Shown here: positions 46,263-46,847 of the stretch, one piece after another | Numbering within the stretch: position 1 is the first letter of the stretch | How the letters are laid out: each line of letters starts with the position of its first letter | From: Streptacidiphilus neutrinimicus | GTDB taxonomy: Bacteria > Actinomycetota > Actinomycetes > Streptomycetales > Streptomycetaceae | Length of the DNA stretch: 46,847 bases | Assembly (NCBI RefSeq): GCF_000787815.1 | Contig: NZ_BBPO01000011.1 | Location: 1,982 to 48,828 of the forward strand | Reading direction: 5' to 3' | The notes under the pieces: model-generated | Told to the model about the DNA's origin: nothing | Seen by the model: only the letters and a program-made list of their open reading frames with translations | Database searches by the model: none | Position numbers and translations under genes: made by a program

Positions 46263-46676
46263 TCAGCCCGGCAGGAGACGGTAGCGGCGGCCGTGCACGA
46301 CCGCGGGCGTCAGCCGCAGGACCCGCTCGTCCGCGCCCGGATGCCAGCGCCCCTCGGACGCAGCCGCGGACAGGCGCCCGATCTCCGCCGGATCGCGGAT
46401 GCGCTCGACGTGTCCGGTGACCGCGACGCTCTCGGTGCACCGGCCCCGCGGATCGGGCCTGTCGGCCTGGAAGACGACGACGTCGCCGTCGCCCAAGTGG
46501 TCCAGGCGTCGGTCCCCGCCGTCGCCGATCACCAGACCGTCCGGGTCCAGCAGGCAGGAGACGGGGACGACGACGGGAAGCGCCTGCTCGGTGAAGACCA
46601 ACCGCCCGTAGGGGCAGGCCGCCAGTAGGGCCAGGCACTGCGCGTGGTCCAGCAAGGGCGTGCCGGTTATGCTCAC
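46263..46676 (-). CDS. PPOX-like split-barrel flavoprotein
   Basis: 137 residues from a GTG at 46676 with GGAG 4 nt upstream; the frame is open further upstream (to 46760) but without protein character. Single split beta-barrel: LLDHAQCLALLAACPYGRLVFTEQALPVVVPVSCLLDPDGLVIGDGG, DGDVVVFQADRPDPRGRCTESVAVTGHVERIRDPAEIGRLS, and a C-terminal VLRLTPAVVHGRRYRLLPG. This is the small pyridoxamine-oxidase-like type often found in dormancy-regulon-like gene groups of Streptomyces and mycobacteria. Same strand as the GAF gene, 83 bp upstream of it. Confidence 0.85.
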   Translation of the reverse strand: MSITGTPLLDHAQCLALLAACPYGRLVFTEQALPVVVPVSCLLDPDGLVIGDGGDRRLDHLGDGDVVVFQADRPDPRGRCTESVAVTGHVERIRDPAEIGRLSAAASEGRWHPGADERVLRLTPAVVHGRRYRLLPG

Positions 46677-46847
46677 AAGCTCCAGTCTCACTGTCACCCC
46701 GGCGCAACCGCTTGGGCCGGTCGGCCCCTGACACTCGACCAACCGTCCGTTCGCCCCCATGCCACGGCGCCGTACCGAGGCCCTGTCGACCGGCGCCAGA
46801 CCGAGGCGGGTCCGTATCCTCCAGGCCGTACGGCCGGAGCCGGACCC
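46677..46847. other. Window end without recognised feature
   Basis: No complete gene or clear promoter is visible. The stretch presumably holds the promoter of the split-barrel gene at 46263-46676 and the start of an unseen neighbour. Confidence 0.4.

Noticed and set aside
1-46847. tRNA, rRNA, CRISPR arrays, insertion sequences, prophage or conjugative-element genes.
   Set aside because: None found by reading both strands: no cloverleaf-like segments, no spaced identical repeats and no transposase or integrase motifs.

Overview
The window is about 73% GC, densely coded, and organised like a streptomycete-type actinobacterial chromosome (Streptomyces, Kitasatospora, Streptacidiphilus or a close relative). 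Supporting markers are a DUF574-type methyltransferase, an XRE regulator with a DUF5753-like C-terminus, an F420-type LLM oxidoreductase, GTG starts, GTGA/ATGA gene overlaps and many leaderless-looking promoters. I see no rRNA, tRNA, CRISPR array, insertion sequence or prophage. The species cannot be fixed from sequence reading alone.

Layout. (1) 1-2.9 kb: a repeat tract, a coupled pair of secreted/anchored proteins and a protein that looks like a degenerate caspase-fold scaffold. (2) 3.2-14.8 kb: mostly single-gene lipid, stress and housekeeping functions: MaoC hydratase, metallo-beta-lactamase-fold hydrolase, methyltransferase, M23 peptidase, two VOC proteins, enoyl-CoA hydratase, flavin-binding split-barrel protein, TesB thioesterase, inositol-phosphatase, Rieske lipoprotein, a KstR-like TetR regulator and a WYL regulator. 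A close match to the KstR operator lies between the enoyl-CoA hydratase and the split-barrel gene, about 3.3 kb from the KstR-like gene. (3) 14.8-18 kb: XRE regulator with a small partner protein, and a GH15 enzyme. (4) 18.1-37.5 kb: a probable extracellular-polysaccharide region. A methyltransferase overlaps a PAS-GGDEF-EAL cyclic-di-GMP enzyme; then come three overlapping GT2 glycosyltransferases and a NodB deacetylase. On the other strand are a flippase, a PRTase/kinase-like/HAD fusion, an APH-fold kinase, a polytopic GT-C-like membrane protein and a secreted GH16 glucanase; two divergent FemAB-like acyltransferases close the block. A small divergent pair of unknown genes, one encoding a 45-residue peptide with no basic residue, and a MOSC gene interrupt it.

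(5) 37.5-42.2 kb: a reductive pyrimidine/hydantoin catabolic operon on the minus strand (beta-ureidopropionase, class III aminotransferase, dihydropyrimidinase, F420-type LLM oxidoreductase) with a palindrome just upstream. (6) 42.5-46.7 kb: a group that recalls actinobacterial hypoxia/dormancy regulons: 6-phosphofructokinase with a 12-codon upstream ORF, an XRE plus split-barrel fusion, a GAF-GAF protein that retains a DevS/DosS-like dimerisation segment but has lost the phospho-accepting His and the ATPase domain, and a second split-barrel protein.

The observations most worth checking are the three-domain PRTase/kinase-like/HAD protein inside the polysaccharide region, the KstR-like regulator and operator pair, the kinase-dead DevS-like protein with an 8-bp inverted repeat over its promoter, the WYL operator, the pfk upstream ORF and the acidic peptide. 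All functions are inferred from motifs and context; no database search was possible.
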